The translations under genes were made by a program, and so were the position numbers. From Chlamydiae bacterium CG10_big_fil_rev_8_21_14_0_10_35_9 (GTDB taxonomy: Bacteria; Chlamydiota; Chlamydiia; Chlamydiales; SM23-39), in the NCBI GenBank assembly GCA_002773835.1, contig PFAC01000046.1:1-49660 (forward strand): a DNA stretch of 49,660 bases. The letters are read 5' to 3'. The notes beneath the pieces were generated by a model. That model had not been told where the DNA came from. It was given only the letters and a program-made list of their open reading frames with translations, and ran no database searches. This document shows positions 23,960-32,363 of the stretch, piece after piece. Positions within the stretch are counted from its first letter, which is position 1; each line of letters begins with the position of its first letter.

Positions 23960-24937
23960 ATGTCTGACAATCTTGAACAATCATTTTCTCAAGGGGGCTT
24001 TTCTCCTGAGAATGCATCGCAAAATGTTAGTTCATCTCAAGAAGAAGTAAGAGTAAAAACTGAAACTATGGAGATGGAACCTGTTGAGCCAACAATGGAT
24101 GAGCAAAGCTACTCTTTAGGAGAAGTGCCACAAGCCTATCTGTTAGATCCTGAGATTTGCTTGCCATTAAACTCTGATACTTTAAGTCAGCCAGAAGGAA
24201 ACCTTAACTCTATGGTTGATGAAATTAATCACCACATTCAAGAGGAAGTGGCTTTAATTCAAAAACACCAAAAAAGCGTTGATTACTGGGAAGAGAGAAT
24301 TGAAAAGAATAAAGCGCTTATTCAGAGAAACTTTGAAAAAGCTAGAAAGAACAACGAATCTACTTCTTATGACAAAAGAAATAGAGATTATTGGTGGTCT
24401 AGAAGTGAGCAAGTAGAATTAGATTATCAAAATGCTGAAGTCGCTTCTCGAGCAGATGAATGGTCTTGGTTAATTCGAAAATATGGTCTTAAAAACCCAG
24501 ATGGTTCGCCCATTGACGCTAAAAGTCCTATTGTAGAAGAACTTTGCAATGGCGGCTGTAAAAATCTTTCCATGAGATATAGAGCTAGTGGAGATAAATA
24601 CGAAGAGCTTAAAAGAGAAAGAGAGCGCGAGAATGTGCAGCTTGCAAGGGAAAATGCTAAATATAAAAGCACTAACGAAACGCTTCAAAAATATGTTAGT
24701 GCAACTTATGAAGATCATATTGAGCCTTTACAAACTGGCATTCTGCTCTTAAAAGAGTTAGCTGCAAAGCTAAAATCTTATGTAACTCAAGATAACAATG
24801 TAAGCTACGGCGACCTAAGAGAGTGGGCAGAGCTGTATCTTAATGAGTTTTTAAAAGATCATTCAGGTGTGAAGCAATCAGTAGTTACTGACTTTAGACG
24901 AATTGCTTCTATTCCATTACCACCAGAAAACTGTTAA
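23960..24937 (+). CDS. Coiled-coil protein of unknown function (effector candidate)
   Basis: The ATG at 23960 follows GGGGAGGAAACA and is preferred to the ATG 54 bp upstream. The 325-residue product has a disordered Ser/Glu/Pro-rich N-terminus (about residues 1-65, no signal peptide), then long charged helices with heptad character (DEINHHIQEEVALIQKHQKS, then YEELKRERERENVQLARENA). The arrangement of disordered N-terminus plus coiled coil is common in type III-secreted chlamydial proteins, but this is inference. It has a private promoter and terminator, so it is a single-gene unit. Confidence 0.6.
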   Translation: MSDNLEQSFSQGGFSPENASQNVSSSQEEVRVKTETMEMEPVEPTMDEQSYSLGEVPQAYLLDPEICLPLNSDTLSQPEGNLNSMVDEINHHIQEEVALIQKHQKSVDYWEERIEKNKALIQRNFEKARKNNESTSYDKRNRDYWWSRSEQVELDYQNAEVASRADEWSWLIRKYGLKNPDGSPIDAKSPIVEELCNGGCKNLSMRYRASGDKYEELKRERERENVQLARENAKYKSTNETLQKYVSATYEDHIEPLQTGILLLKELAAKLKSYVTQDNNVSYGDLREWAELYLNEFLKDHSGVKQSVVTDFRRIASIPLPPENC

Positions 24938-24967
24938 ATAGTGAGGGTCGTTCGCATCTCGCTCGGG

Positions 24968-24997
24968 GGCGTAAGGGGTAACCCTTACGCCTTTTTT
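24968..24997 (+). terminator. Strong rho-independent terminator
   Basis: GGCGTAAGGG pairs with CCCTTACGCC around the loop GTAA (24968-24991), followed by six T (24992-24997). It lies 30 bp after the stop of the coiled-coil gene. Confidence 0.92.
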
Positions 24998-25013
24998 ATA
25001 CATGGTTATAAAA

Positions 25014-26075
25014 ATGAATAAAAAGATTTTGTGTTTTTCTATTTTTCTAGTTTTTAAGGCGCTTTGTGTCAATGAACTGCAAATTATAAGTGGCATAGAG
25101 GAGTTTCTGTGTTCTCAGCAGAGCCTGCCTAAAACGGAAAGGTTTTCTGGAGCTATTCTTTTAGCAAAAAAGGGTAGAATTATATTTAGAAAAGCAAATG
25201 GTAATGCAGCTTTCACAGGAGAAGTTCCCAATAATCTAAATACCAAGTTTTATTTAGGGTCTGTAAGTGATTTATTTATATCAACTTCTATTTATCAATT
25301 AGCTCAAAAAAAGAGGATCTCTTTAGATGACCCCATTTCTAAATATCTAAATTGTCATTGGGGCAGCTCAAAAGCTTTTAAGGAAATTACTATTTTGCAG
25401 CTTTTGACACATACATCGGGATTTGGAAATCTTTCTCTAAATACAAGATATAGTAAAATTTCAGACTTTCAAAAACTCATACAGAAAGAAAAACTGCATT
25501 ATTATCCTGGCTGTTCTCAAAGCTATAGCAATATCGGCTACATTTTATTAGCAGCTATTATTGAGGAGGTAAGCCAAGAAAGTTATTGCAGCTATGTTAA
25601 GAAGAATATTTTTGATAAAGCCGGGATGCATGATACCGGTTTTTATATATCAGAAAATAACCATGCAAATGAAGCATATGGCTATGCTTGTAAAGGCGCC
25701 TCACTTCAACAGTTTAATTATGGAACAAACAACTTCAGCGCGTTTTCTACCGTTTTAGATATGTTTTATTTTTCTCAATTTCTCCAAACAGAGCAGCTAA
25801 ATACACTTCTTCTTAATATCACTACTAAGCCGTCGGCCCATAATATCAATTGCACAAAGGGAAATTGGAATCCTTTTGGGTTTAAAATGTGGAAAAGTCC
25901 AGATGTTGCAGGACTTATGGGATCTTCTAGTGGCGCTAACGCTTTTTTTGGTATTTTTTTAAAAGAAGGGTATGCCTTAGTTCTTTTTGCTAATATTTCT
26001 AATGGACAAGATGTCCATCTCTTAAAAAAAGTATATCAATTATTAGGTTATAGTTTGCCTAACTATAATTTCTAA
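25014..26075 (+). CDS. Exported beta-lactamase-fold protein with altered active site
   Basis: The ATG at 25014 gives a signal peptide (NKKILCFSIFLVFKALCVN); an ATG 12 bp upstream (25002) is possible. Residues below are numbered from the upstream ATG. The fold of class C beta-lactamases and serine hydrolases is clear: GAILLAKKGRIIFRKANG, ISLDDPISKYL, LLTHTSG (134-140) and YSNIGY (Tyr175, Asn177). The catalytic S-x-x-K reads Ser87-Val-Ser-Asp90, so the lysine is replaced, and the usual H/K-T/S-G box reads GSSSGANAF (307-315). It is therefore probably not an ordinary hydrolase. Confidence 0.8.
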   Translation: MNKKILCFSIFLVFKALCVNELQIISGIEEFLCSQQSLPKTERFSGAILLAKKGRIIFRKANGNAAFTGEVPNNLNTKFYLGSVSDLFISTSIYQLAQKKRISLDDPISKYLNCHWGSSKAFKEITILQLLTHTSGFGNLSLNTRYSKISDFQKLIQKEKLHYYPGCSQSYSNIGYILLAAIIEEVSQESYCSYVKKNIFDKAGMHDTGFYISENNHANEAYGYACKGASLQQFNYGTNNFSAFSTVLDMFYFSQFLQTEQLNTLLLNITTKPSAHNINCTKGNWNPFGFKMWKSPDVAGLMGSSSGANAFFGIFLKEGYALVLFANISNGQDVHLLKKVYQLLGYSLPNYNF

Positions 26076-26189
26076 ATATTTCAAATTGAAATTAATAGTA
26101 TTTTTTTTATAAGTGACATTAGATGTTATTGAATTTTTTTGCCCTATTTGTTATAAATTTTACTGGCGATTCTAGGGAGTTTATAAAGT

Positions 26190-26621
26190 ATGAAATCATG
26201 GATCAAAAATGGGTATCCTCTCGTATTAGAAGTACTTATTATTATCATTTGCTTAGCAATCATTGTTCAATCTGAAACATTTCAAGAAAAAATATGTCCT
26301 CAAAAATACTGGTCTACCAAAGTAGACGAGTTAGAAGGAGATGTTAAACTAGATCAGTGGAAGGTAAGATCTATTGAACTATCTCTAGAAAAGGAAAAAG
26401 CCACCGGCCACTATATGATCCAAGCTGCTATCGATCATGCTAAATCTTTTGGAAAAGATGTAGAGAAAGTAGCGCAAACTGCTGTCAATGACTATGAAGA
26501 AAAACTATCCTGTCTCGAAAAAGATCTAGAAGCTTCTAAGGAAGCCCTTAATGCCCACCAATTGCAGCTTTTAAATGCAAAGCTGAAGTTAGAAAATGAA
26601 CAGAGATTAGTCAAAAATTAA
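26190..26621 (+). CDS. Single-pass membrane protein with periplasmic coiled coil
   Basis: The 143-residue product has one membrane segment (residues 9-29, PLVLEVLIIIICLAIIVQS) followed by about 100 residues of heptad-like charged helix (VDELEGDVKLDQWKVRSIEL, LSCLEKDLEASKEALNAHQL). AGGGAG precedes the ATG. It may be a scaffold or spacer in the envelope. Its last 15 bp overlap the end of the convergent sulfatase gene. No family recognised. Confidence 0.6.
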   Translation: MKSWIKNGYPLVLEVLIIIICLAIIVQSETFQEKICPQKYWSTKVDELEGDVKLDQWKVRSIELSLEKEKATGHYMIQAAIDHAKSFGKDVEKVAQTAVNDYEEKLSCLEKDLEASKEALNAHQLQLLNAKLKLENEQRLVKN

Positions 26622-28445
26622 GCTAAGTCCTTTTTCTAATTCTAATTTAATTATATTTTGTTTCTCTAAAGGAATATTCTTATCATCTCGATCTTTTAAG
26701 GAAAGAACTTCTAGTTCAGATGTCTGGTATAAATTAGTATTAGGGAATTTTAAAATGATTTTATGACTGCCATTATGCAAGAAAAACTCTAAGGGGATTT
26801 CTCCTCCATTTTGCTGCATGGAAAGTGCAAAGTTAAACCTATGTTTTGAAAAAATTGACTGTCCATTGAAGTAGGTATCCAAAACATTCGAACCAACGAT
26901 CTCATTTAATATAGTAGGGAAAATATCAACATGGCTTGTGACAACATTCGAGCAAGTAGCCCGGTTGCTATTGAGTTTGTAAATAATAGGTACTGTTGTC
27001 TGTGGGTTGTTTAAGTGAGTTCCATGAAAAAGTGCTCCATTTTCGAAAAATTCCTCTCCATGGTCTCCTGTAAAAACTAAAATCGCCTCTTCATATAAAT
27101 TTTCCCTTTTTAACGCATCAGTAGCGCGGCCGATTAAGTGATCTATATAATTAACAGAATTTTTATATCTATTTTTGATCTTATCCAACCCTTTTTTGGG
27201 ATTTATTGTTAAGTAGTCAATTTCTTTTGCTATAGGGTGAAATTTAGGTGTGAAATCATTATGCCAGCTATATTCTGAATGGGTTGAATCTAGAAATATA
27301 ATAAAAAGGGTAGCATGGGAATTGTTTTTTAAATCTTTTGAAAAATCTTTGATTGCTTGTAGGTCTCGTTGGGGAGGGGGCTCACCGGTTGCTGTGTAAT
27401 CCTTGAAAAAATCATAGATTTTTTGATTTTCTCCAAATATTTGGTCTTGCATTTTGAAATATTTCAAGTCAGCAGAAGTGTATACTCGAATTTGGTATCC
27501 TAAATCTTTAAGAAGCTGTAGAGGGATGGCCCCTTGTTTTTGGCTTTTATAGCTATCCCAATGAAATGGGTACATACTGGTAAATATGCTAAACCACGAA
27601 TGATGTGAGGCATTAGCATTGGCAAAGGTCATAGCAATTTTAGGGCCATTTTCTTGCAGCTTGAGAAGGTTAGGCGCAATCTCAGAGGTGATATAGTCTT
27701 TCCTGAGCGTCTCAATAATAAAAAGATAGATATTCGGCCTTTTATCATTGTAGCTAGCTACTAAAGGTTTATTTAGGATAGGTGTCTTTAATCTTTTATT
27801 AATAACAATTTTCTCTCCATTGGGGGAAAGAAAGGTTGATTTCAAGGGAAGTGTTTTTTGGTACTTCGCATGGATTTCAAAGGGCAAAAGCGATCGAGAA
27901 AAAAGATCCAATGTAAGCAAGCTAAATGCTGCAATAACAACTATTTTTCCTATCTGATTAGCGCTTAAATTTAGAGGCTTAGATTTAATGACTTTTTGTG
28001 TAATCAGATAGAAAACAACTCCTGCGAAAGGAATTATAATTACAGTTCCTATCGTCAAAAGGGCCATGGTCAAGTTTAAATTAAGAGAATGAATAGCAGC
28101 AAAAAAATGGCCTATCCCGGATGAAAAAAAAATTTTTAATGCAGCTAAGATCGTTGTGTCCATTAACTTAACGACTGTATAATCGGCATAGTGAGCTAAA
28201 AGAAACAAAAATAAAAGTCCTACATATGCCTTATAGGCAATAGGAGAAATTTTTTTAAAAAGAAACCCAACGAGAATAAATAGAGAGACTTCCAGCAGCG
28301 CTTGCAAAGCAGAGTAAATAGAAAAAAAAACTTTATATGGTAGATATTCACTTTGAAGAGGTAAAATATGAGACAGACTCAGAAGGGTTACATAGATAAG
28401 TGCACAAGAAAAATATATATAATTTATTTCATTTTTTATTTTCAT
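26607..28445 (-). CDS. Membrane sulfatase/phosphoethanolamine-transferase-like protein 1
   Basis: The 612-residue protein has about five N-terminal membrane segments (residues 10-195) and a periplasmic alkaline-phosphatase-superfamily domain (about 235-590). Signature parts are IYLFIIETLRKDYI (first metal Glu/Asp strand), NASHHSWFSIFTSMYP (nucleophile region, with Ser or Thr rather than a sulfatase C-x-P-S-R), FLDSTHSEYSW, and VFTGDHGEEFFENGALFHG (metal Asp-His and His). The architecture matches membrane-bound LPS or glycan phosphoethanolamine/phosphoglycerol transferases. The substrate is unknown. A paralogue lies 1 kb away. Confidence 0.8.
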   Translation of the reverse strand: MKIKNEINYIYFSCALIYVTLLSLSHILPLQSEYLPYKVFFSIYSALQALLEVSLFILVGFLFKKISPIAYKAYVGLLFLFLLAHYADYTVVKLMDTTILAALKIFFSSGIGHFFAAIHSLNLNLTMALLTIGTVIIIPFAGVVFYLITQKVIKSKPLNLSANQIGKIVVIAAFSLLTLDLFSRSLLPFEIHAKYQKTLPLKSTFLSPNGEKIVINKRLKTPILNKPLVASYNDKRPNIYLFIIETLRKDYITSEIAPNLLKLQENGPKIAMTFANANASHHSWFSIFTSMYPFHWDSYKSQKQGAIPLQLLKDLGYQIRVYTSADLKYFKMQDQIFGENQKIYDFFKDYTATGEPPPQRDLQAIKDFSKDLKNNSHATLFIIFLDSTHSEYSWHNDFTPKFHPIAKEIDYLTINPKKGLDKIKNRYKNSVNYIDHLIGRATDALKRENLYEEAILVFTGDHGEEFFENGALFHGTHLNNPQTTVPIIYKLNSNRATCSNVVTSHVDIFPTILNEIVGSNVLDTYFNGQSIFSKHRFNFALSMQQNGGEIPLEFFLHNGSHKIILKFPNTNLYQTSELEVLSLKDRDDKNIPLEKQNIIKLELEKGLSLIFD

Positions 28446-28520
28446 TTTACAATCCCAACTTCTAATGGCTAATGTATTCCTTGTGTCCTTTTTAATAAAT
28501 TTCGAGGTACTTTAAAAGAA

Positions 28521-29528
28521 ATGTTACGCATATTTTGTATTATTCTTACTTTTTTTTCCTTTGCTGCCCACACAGCTGAGAAACAAGACGTCCTTATTTT
28601 AGGAGGTGGAGTAGGTGGGGTCAGCGCAGCTATCTACTTGGCTAGGGCAGGCTATAAACCTATTGTGATTGAAGGGAAAAATCCTGGTGGACTTATTTCT
28701 CAATCCCATCTTGTGCAAAACTGGCCTGGAGAAAAAGAAATTGCAGGTTATGATTTGTTCATTAAGTTAAAAGAGCAGGCAGAAGCGTGTGGAGCTGTTT
28801 TTTATTCTGAATCGGTAAAGTCGGTAGACTTTTCTAAAAGACCATTTCAAATCGTTACAACTAGTACATCTAAGGAAGATACAGAAAAAAAATATTTAGC
28901 AAGTAGCTGCATTATTGCCATGGGCACTACCCCTAATTTTCTTAACGTTGAAGGAGAAAAGACTTATTGGGGAAAGGGAATAACTAACTGTGCTGTTTGT
29001 GATGGACCTCTTTATATAGGGAAAACAGTTGGCATAGTAGGGGGCTCTGATTCTGCATTAACTGAAGCAGAATATTTATCAAAGCTTGCTAAGAAAGTGT
29101 ATATATTTGTTCGGAAAGATAAGTTTAGGACTGTTGAAAAAGAAAGAGAGAGCAGTGTTCTTGCCAAAGATAATGTGGAAGTTTTATTTAATACGGAAGT
29201 AAAGAAAATAGTCGGAGATGACGCTCGGGTACAGAAAGTAGTTGTGCAGGATCACGGTGCTTTAAAAGAAGTGCAATTAGATGGTTTATTTTTAAGTATA
29301 GGCTCAAAGCCTAATACAAAAATTTTTCAAAACCAGCTTAAGCTAGATGAAAAAGGCTATATAGCTTTAAAGCCGCAAGAGTATCAACAAACTTCTGTAG
29401 AGGGAGTTTATGCAGTAGGAGATATAGTAGACCCTGTTTTTAAACAGGCTATTACTGCAGCCGGAGATGGGGCAAGGGCTGCCTTGGAAGCTAAGGAATT
29501 TTTGGCTGAGAAGAATCGCCAGCTTTAA
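28521..29528 (+). CDS. Thioredoxin-reductase-like flavoprotein with signal peptide
   Basis: The 335-residue protein is a full-length low-molecular-weight thioredoxin reductase: FAD-binding LGGGVGGVSAAIYLARAG (27-44), redox pair CAVC (Cys157, Cys160) in the CAVCDG signature, NADPH-binding GIVGGSDSALTEAEYL, and the C-terminal GVYAVGDIVDP FAD motif. In front of this is a hydrophobic leader, LRIFCIILTFFSFAAHTAE, that resembles a cleavable signal peptide and is absent from cytosolic TrxB. The gene lies between two convergent or divergent sulfatase-family genes and overlaps the second by 38 bp. It may supply reducing power in the envelope, or the leader may be a membrane anchor. Confidence 0.85.
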   Translation: MLRIFCIILTFFSFAAHTAEKQDVLILGGGVGGVSAAIYLARAGYKPIVIEGKNPGGLISQSHLVQNWPGEKEIAGYDLFIKLKEQAEACGAVFYSESVKSVDFSKRPFQIVTTSTSKEDTEKKYLASSCIIAMGTTPNFLNVEGEKTYWGKGITNCAVCDGPLYIGKTVGIVGGSDSALTEAEYLSKLAKKVYIFVRKDKFRTVEKERESSVLAKDNVEVLFNTEVKKIVGDDARVQKVVVQDHGALKEVQLDGLFLSIGSKPNTKIFQNQLKLDEKGYIALKPQEYQQTSVEGVYAVGDIVDPVFKQAITAAGDGARAALEAKEFLAEKNRQL

Positions 29529-31422
29529 AAATTACATCAAAAGCTTCTTTGAATTCTTGCCATATGAAGCTTGGCGTTTCTTGAGGGTTTTTAACTATAT
29601 TTTGTTCATTTTGATCTTTAAGCCCAATAATTTGTAGCTCTTTTGACCCAAAAATATTTTTTCTATTTTTGAATCTGGCAATTAGTTTGTATTTTCCATT
29701 GTGCAGAAAAAACTCGTAAGGTGTTCTGCTTGCGTTGTATCTAGCGGTTAAAGTATATGCCCATTTAGACTTCTCAAAAATAGAATTTCCCTCTAAAAGG
29801 TCTGATAAAAGGTTTTCCCCAAAAATATAGTCAAAGATACTAGGGAAGATTTCCATGTGGCTTGCTAACGCTGTATTGGGAACTGTTCGTCCCATCATGT
29901 TTCCAAACTTGTAATATAGAGGAACATGTGTTTGTTCTTTAACAAGTTCAGAGCAATGAAACATATGGCCATGTTCCATAAATTCTTCACCATGGTCACC
30001 TGTTACGATAATTACCGCATCTTCATATGCTTGTTGATTTTTAAGGCTTGTTATGAACTTTCCGAAAAGGTGGTCTACAAAATTCACGGAGTTTCGATAG
30101 CGGTTTTTAATCATCTCAATATCATGATCACTATGATGGGCTTTAAAGTAACTAAAGTCATTGGAAATAGGTTTAAATTTTAAAGGGAAGTCTTCAGGCC
30201 AGCTATAGTCGAAGTGAGTAGAGTCCCAAAAAAAGATATGGATATTTCCTTCAGGGGACTGCTTAGATAAATACTCTTGAAACTTGACAATGGTCTGACT
30301 GTCAGAATCGCATGCTTTTACAGGGTAATAATGGGGAAATAAGTGAAAGTGATCTACCAACTTCCTATTATTGCCAAAAATAAGCTCTTCCATTCCATAG
30401 TAAGTCAATTGCGCAGAAGAATAGACGTGAATTTTATAACCAAGCTTTTTCAAAATTTTCAAAGGGATGCTCCCTTCTGATCGGCTAGAATTTTTTGCCT
30501 CAGACCAATAAAGGGGAAAGTTTGCGTGAAAAATAGAATACCATGAAAGATGTGTTCCATTACCTCCTGAAAGCGATAAGTCAAAATGAATATTTTCTTG
30601 CTTGAACTTTTCTAAGTTAGGTGAGTTTTTGTCATTGACAAAGTCTTCTCTAAAGCTTTCTATAATAAATAGATAAATGTTAGGTCTGTGAGGAGGAGTA
30701 AAAGTAATTTTTTCTACTTGCTCAAGTACTTGCTCTTCTTTCTGTAGCTTTTTGGGGGGATAATTTACTGTAAGCCAAATGCTTTTAGGCTGTAAAAATG
30801 TTTTTTTCCAAGGAAGTGACTTTAAGTAAGAGTTATAATCATTGGCGTTTATTATACCAGATGCAGAAAAGTCCCATATAAAAAGAGCGATAGGAAGACA
30901 AAAAAGACCCTGTAAAAAAGCATTTTGCCTCATAAAAATAGGTCGTTTTCTAGAAAGCTTTTCTGTTAGGAGATATATACCATACCCTAAAGCAGGCATT
31001 AGTAAAACTCCAGCTCCCATAGCAATCCAAATCATTAAAGGAATGCCAGAAGCATGCAGCATTTCAATAAAGTTTTCAAAGTTCTCATCTAAGACAAAAT
31101 CTATTGTATCTAAAAAAGTCATATCCAATATCCTTGCCATAATGAAGTCGATGATATGGGTCAGAAAATAAAGAAAAGTTAGCCCGATAAAAATTGGCAA
31201 GAAGATCTTAGGTAAATACTTTTGAATGAGCCATGCACAGCAGATCATAAGGCCTATTTCTAGAAAGGATTGTCCCAGTGAATACAATAAAAAGAAAATC
31301 CTTGAACTGGAGATGGGGTCGATTGTTAGAAAATTGAAGATGGTAAGTGAAAATAAAATGCCAAACAGCAAAGAAAAGTATACCCAATTAAAGGGGAATT
31401 TAGAGGGTGAGTTTCCTTCCAT
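29491..31422 (-). CDS. Membrane sulfatase/phosphoethanolamine-transferase-like protein 2
   Basis: The 643-residue paralogue of the 26607-28445 protein, with the same order of parts: membrane segments (residues 10-195), IYLFIIESFREDFV, GNGTHLSWYSIFHANFP (nucleophile region), IFFWDSTHFDYSW, and VTGDHGEEFMEHGHMFH. The two proteins share many positions throughout, including RNSVNFVDHLFG versus KNSVNYIDHLIG. It has a longer linker after the membrane part. The two presumably modify the same kind of envelope glycan or lipid, with different specificity. It starts 88 bp from the divergent HAD gene. Confidence 0.8.
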   Translation of the reverse strand: MEGNSPSKFPFNWVYFSLLFGILFSLTIFNFLTIDPISSSRIFFLLYSLGQSFLEIGLMICCAWLIQKYLPKIFLPIFIGLTFLYFLTHIIDFIMARILDMTFLDTIDFVLDENFENFIEMLHASGIPLMIWIAMGAGVLLMPALGYGIYLLTEKLSRKRPIFMRQNAFLQGLFCLPIALFIWDFSASGIINANDYNSYLKSLPWKKTFLQPKSIWLTVNYPPKKLQKEEQVLEQVEKITFTPPHRPNIYLFIIESFREDFVNDKNSPNLEKFKQENIHFDLSLSGGNGTHLSWYSIFHANFPLYWSEAKNSSRSEGSIPLKILKKLGYKIHVYSSAQLTYYGMEELIFGNNRKLVDHFHLFPHYYPVKACDSDSQTIVKFQEYLSKQSPEGNIHIFFWDSTHFDYSWPEDFPLKFKPISNDFSYFKAHHSDHDIEMIKNRYRNSVNFVDHLFGKFITSLKNQQAYEDAVIIVTGDHGEEFMEHGHMFHCSELVKEQTHVPLYYKFGNMMGRTVPNTALASHMEIFPSIFDYIFGENLLSDLLEGNSIFEKSKWAYTLTARYNASRTPYEFFLHNGKYKLIARFKNRKNIFGSKELQIIGLKDQNEQNIVKNPQETPSFIWQEFKEAFDVIFKAGDSSQPKIP

Positions 31423-31518
31423 AATATTGACGTCTATTTATTCCCTCTTTAAATCGATTAATGAAAATCGTCAACTACTGCTTTTAATTATCTTTTATTT
31501 ATATTAAGTTTGTCTGCT

Positions 31519-32196
31519 ATGCAATGGATTCATAAATTTCAGTTATTTCTATTTGATTTTGATGGACTGTTAGTCAACACAGAACATTTACACTATCAAG
31601 CTTATGTCAATACATGTAGAAATAGAGGAGTCAATCTCGATTGGACTTTTCTTAAATATTGCGAGGCTGCCCATTTTGAGTCATTGGGAGTAAAAGATGC
31701 ACTTTTACGGCAGTATCCACAACTTTTTGAGAATGAAGTCTCATGGGAGACCGTTTATGCAGAAAAAAAACAACGTTATTTAGAGCTTATCCAATCAGGT
31801 AAAGTAGAGTTAATGCCCGGTGTAGAAAAGCTTTTATTAGCACTGGCTAAAGAAGGAATTAAAAGTTGTGTTGTTACTAACTCTCCTAAAGAGCAAGTGG
31901 ATTTAGTTAAAGCGAATCTTGCTGTTTTAGGTACTATCTCTCATTGGTTAACTAGGGAGGACTACAACGAGCCTAAGCCCAACCCAGATGGATACCTTAC
32001 AGCCATTAAAAGATATCGACAGCCAAAGGATAATGTGATTGGGTTTGAAGATACTGTTAAAGGTCTAAAGGCTTTAGAGCAAACTCCGGCGAAAGCTGTA
32101 TTGATATGTCCTAAGCACCACCCTCAAATGGAAGCTTTATTTGGATTTAGTGATATTTCACACTTCAGTTCTTTTGAAGAAATTCAAAATGTTTAA
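31519..32196 (+). CDS. HAD-superfamily phosphatase (beta-phosphoglucomutase-like)
   Basis: From the ATG at 31519 (a TTG three codons upstream is the alternative) the 225-residue product shows the HAD motifs: nucleophile strand FLFDFDGLLVNTE (D-x-D-G), motif II VVTNSP, motif III Lys in KPNPDGYL, and motif IV GFEDTVKGLKAL. The helical cap between residues 20 and 90 places it with phosphoglycolate phosphatases and beta-phosphoglucomutases. The substrate cannot be read. It lies just upstream of the TPP riboswitch. Confidence 0.8.
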   Translation: MQWIHKFQLFLFDFDGLLVNTEHLHYQAYVNTCRNRGVNLDWTFLKYCEAAHFESLGVKDALLRQYPQLFENEVSWETVYAEKKQRYLELIQSGKVELMPGVEKLLLALAKEGIKSCVVTNSPKEQVDLVKANLAVLGTISHWLTREDYNEPKPNPDGYLTAIKRYRQPKDNVIGFEDTVKGLKALEQTPAKAVLICPKHHPQMEALFGFSDISHFSSFEEIQNV

Positions 32197-32274
32197 TAAA
32201 AAAATAACTTACTCTTCCTTTATTGTGTTTTTTATCAGAATAATTTAAACTTGTTCATCTAAAAAAACATTTTA

Positions 32275-32363
32275 AATCACCAGGGGTGCTTTACAGCTGA
32301 AAAAACCATAGTTGGTTTAACCCTTATAACCTGATCCGGATAATACCGGCGGAGGAAGTGTGA
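32275..32363 (+). ncRNA. TPP riboswitch (THI element)
   Basis: The conserved THI-box parts appear in the right order: GGGGTGC (32283-32289), CTGA with an A-run, ACCCTTATAACCTGATCCGG, then ATAATACCGGCGGAGG. The P1 helix can form between TCAC at 32277-32280 and GTGA at 32360-32363. That 3' strand includes the GTG start codon, and GGAGGAAG, the ribosome-binding site, lies in the conserved 3' part. Thiamine pyrophosphate binding should therefore block translation initiation of the transporter gene directly, in addition to any effect on transcription. Confidence 0.93.

Noticed and set aside
15400-24940. CRISPR array to go with the Cas7-like protein
   Set aside because: No regularly spaced direct repeats of 25-40 bp were seen in the island on either strand; the AT-rich repeats are single elements near promoters.
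14965-24998. Complete prophage
   Set aside because: No capsid, portal, terminase, tail or lysis gene is recognisable; HNH, Xre and a recombinase-like protein alone do not show one.
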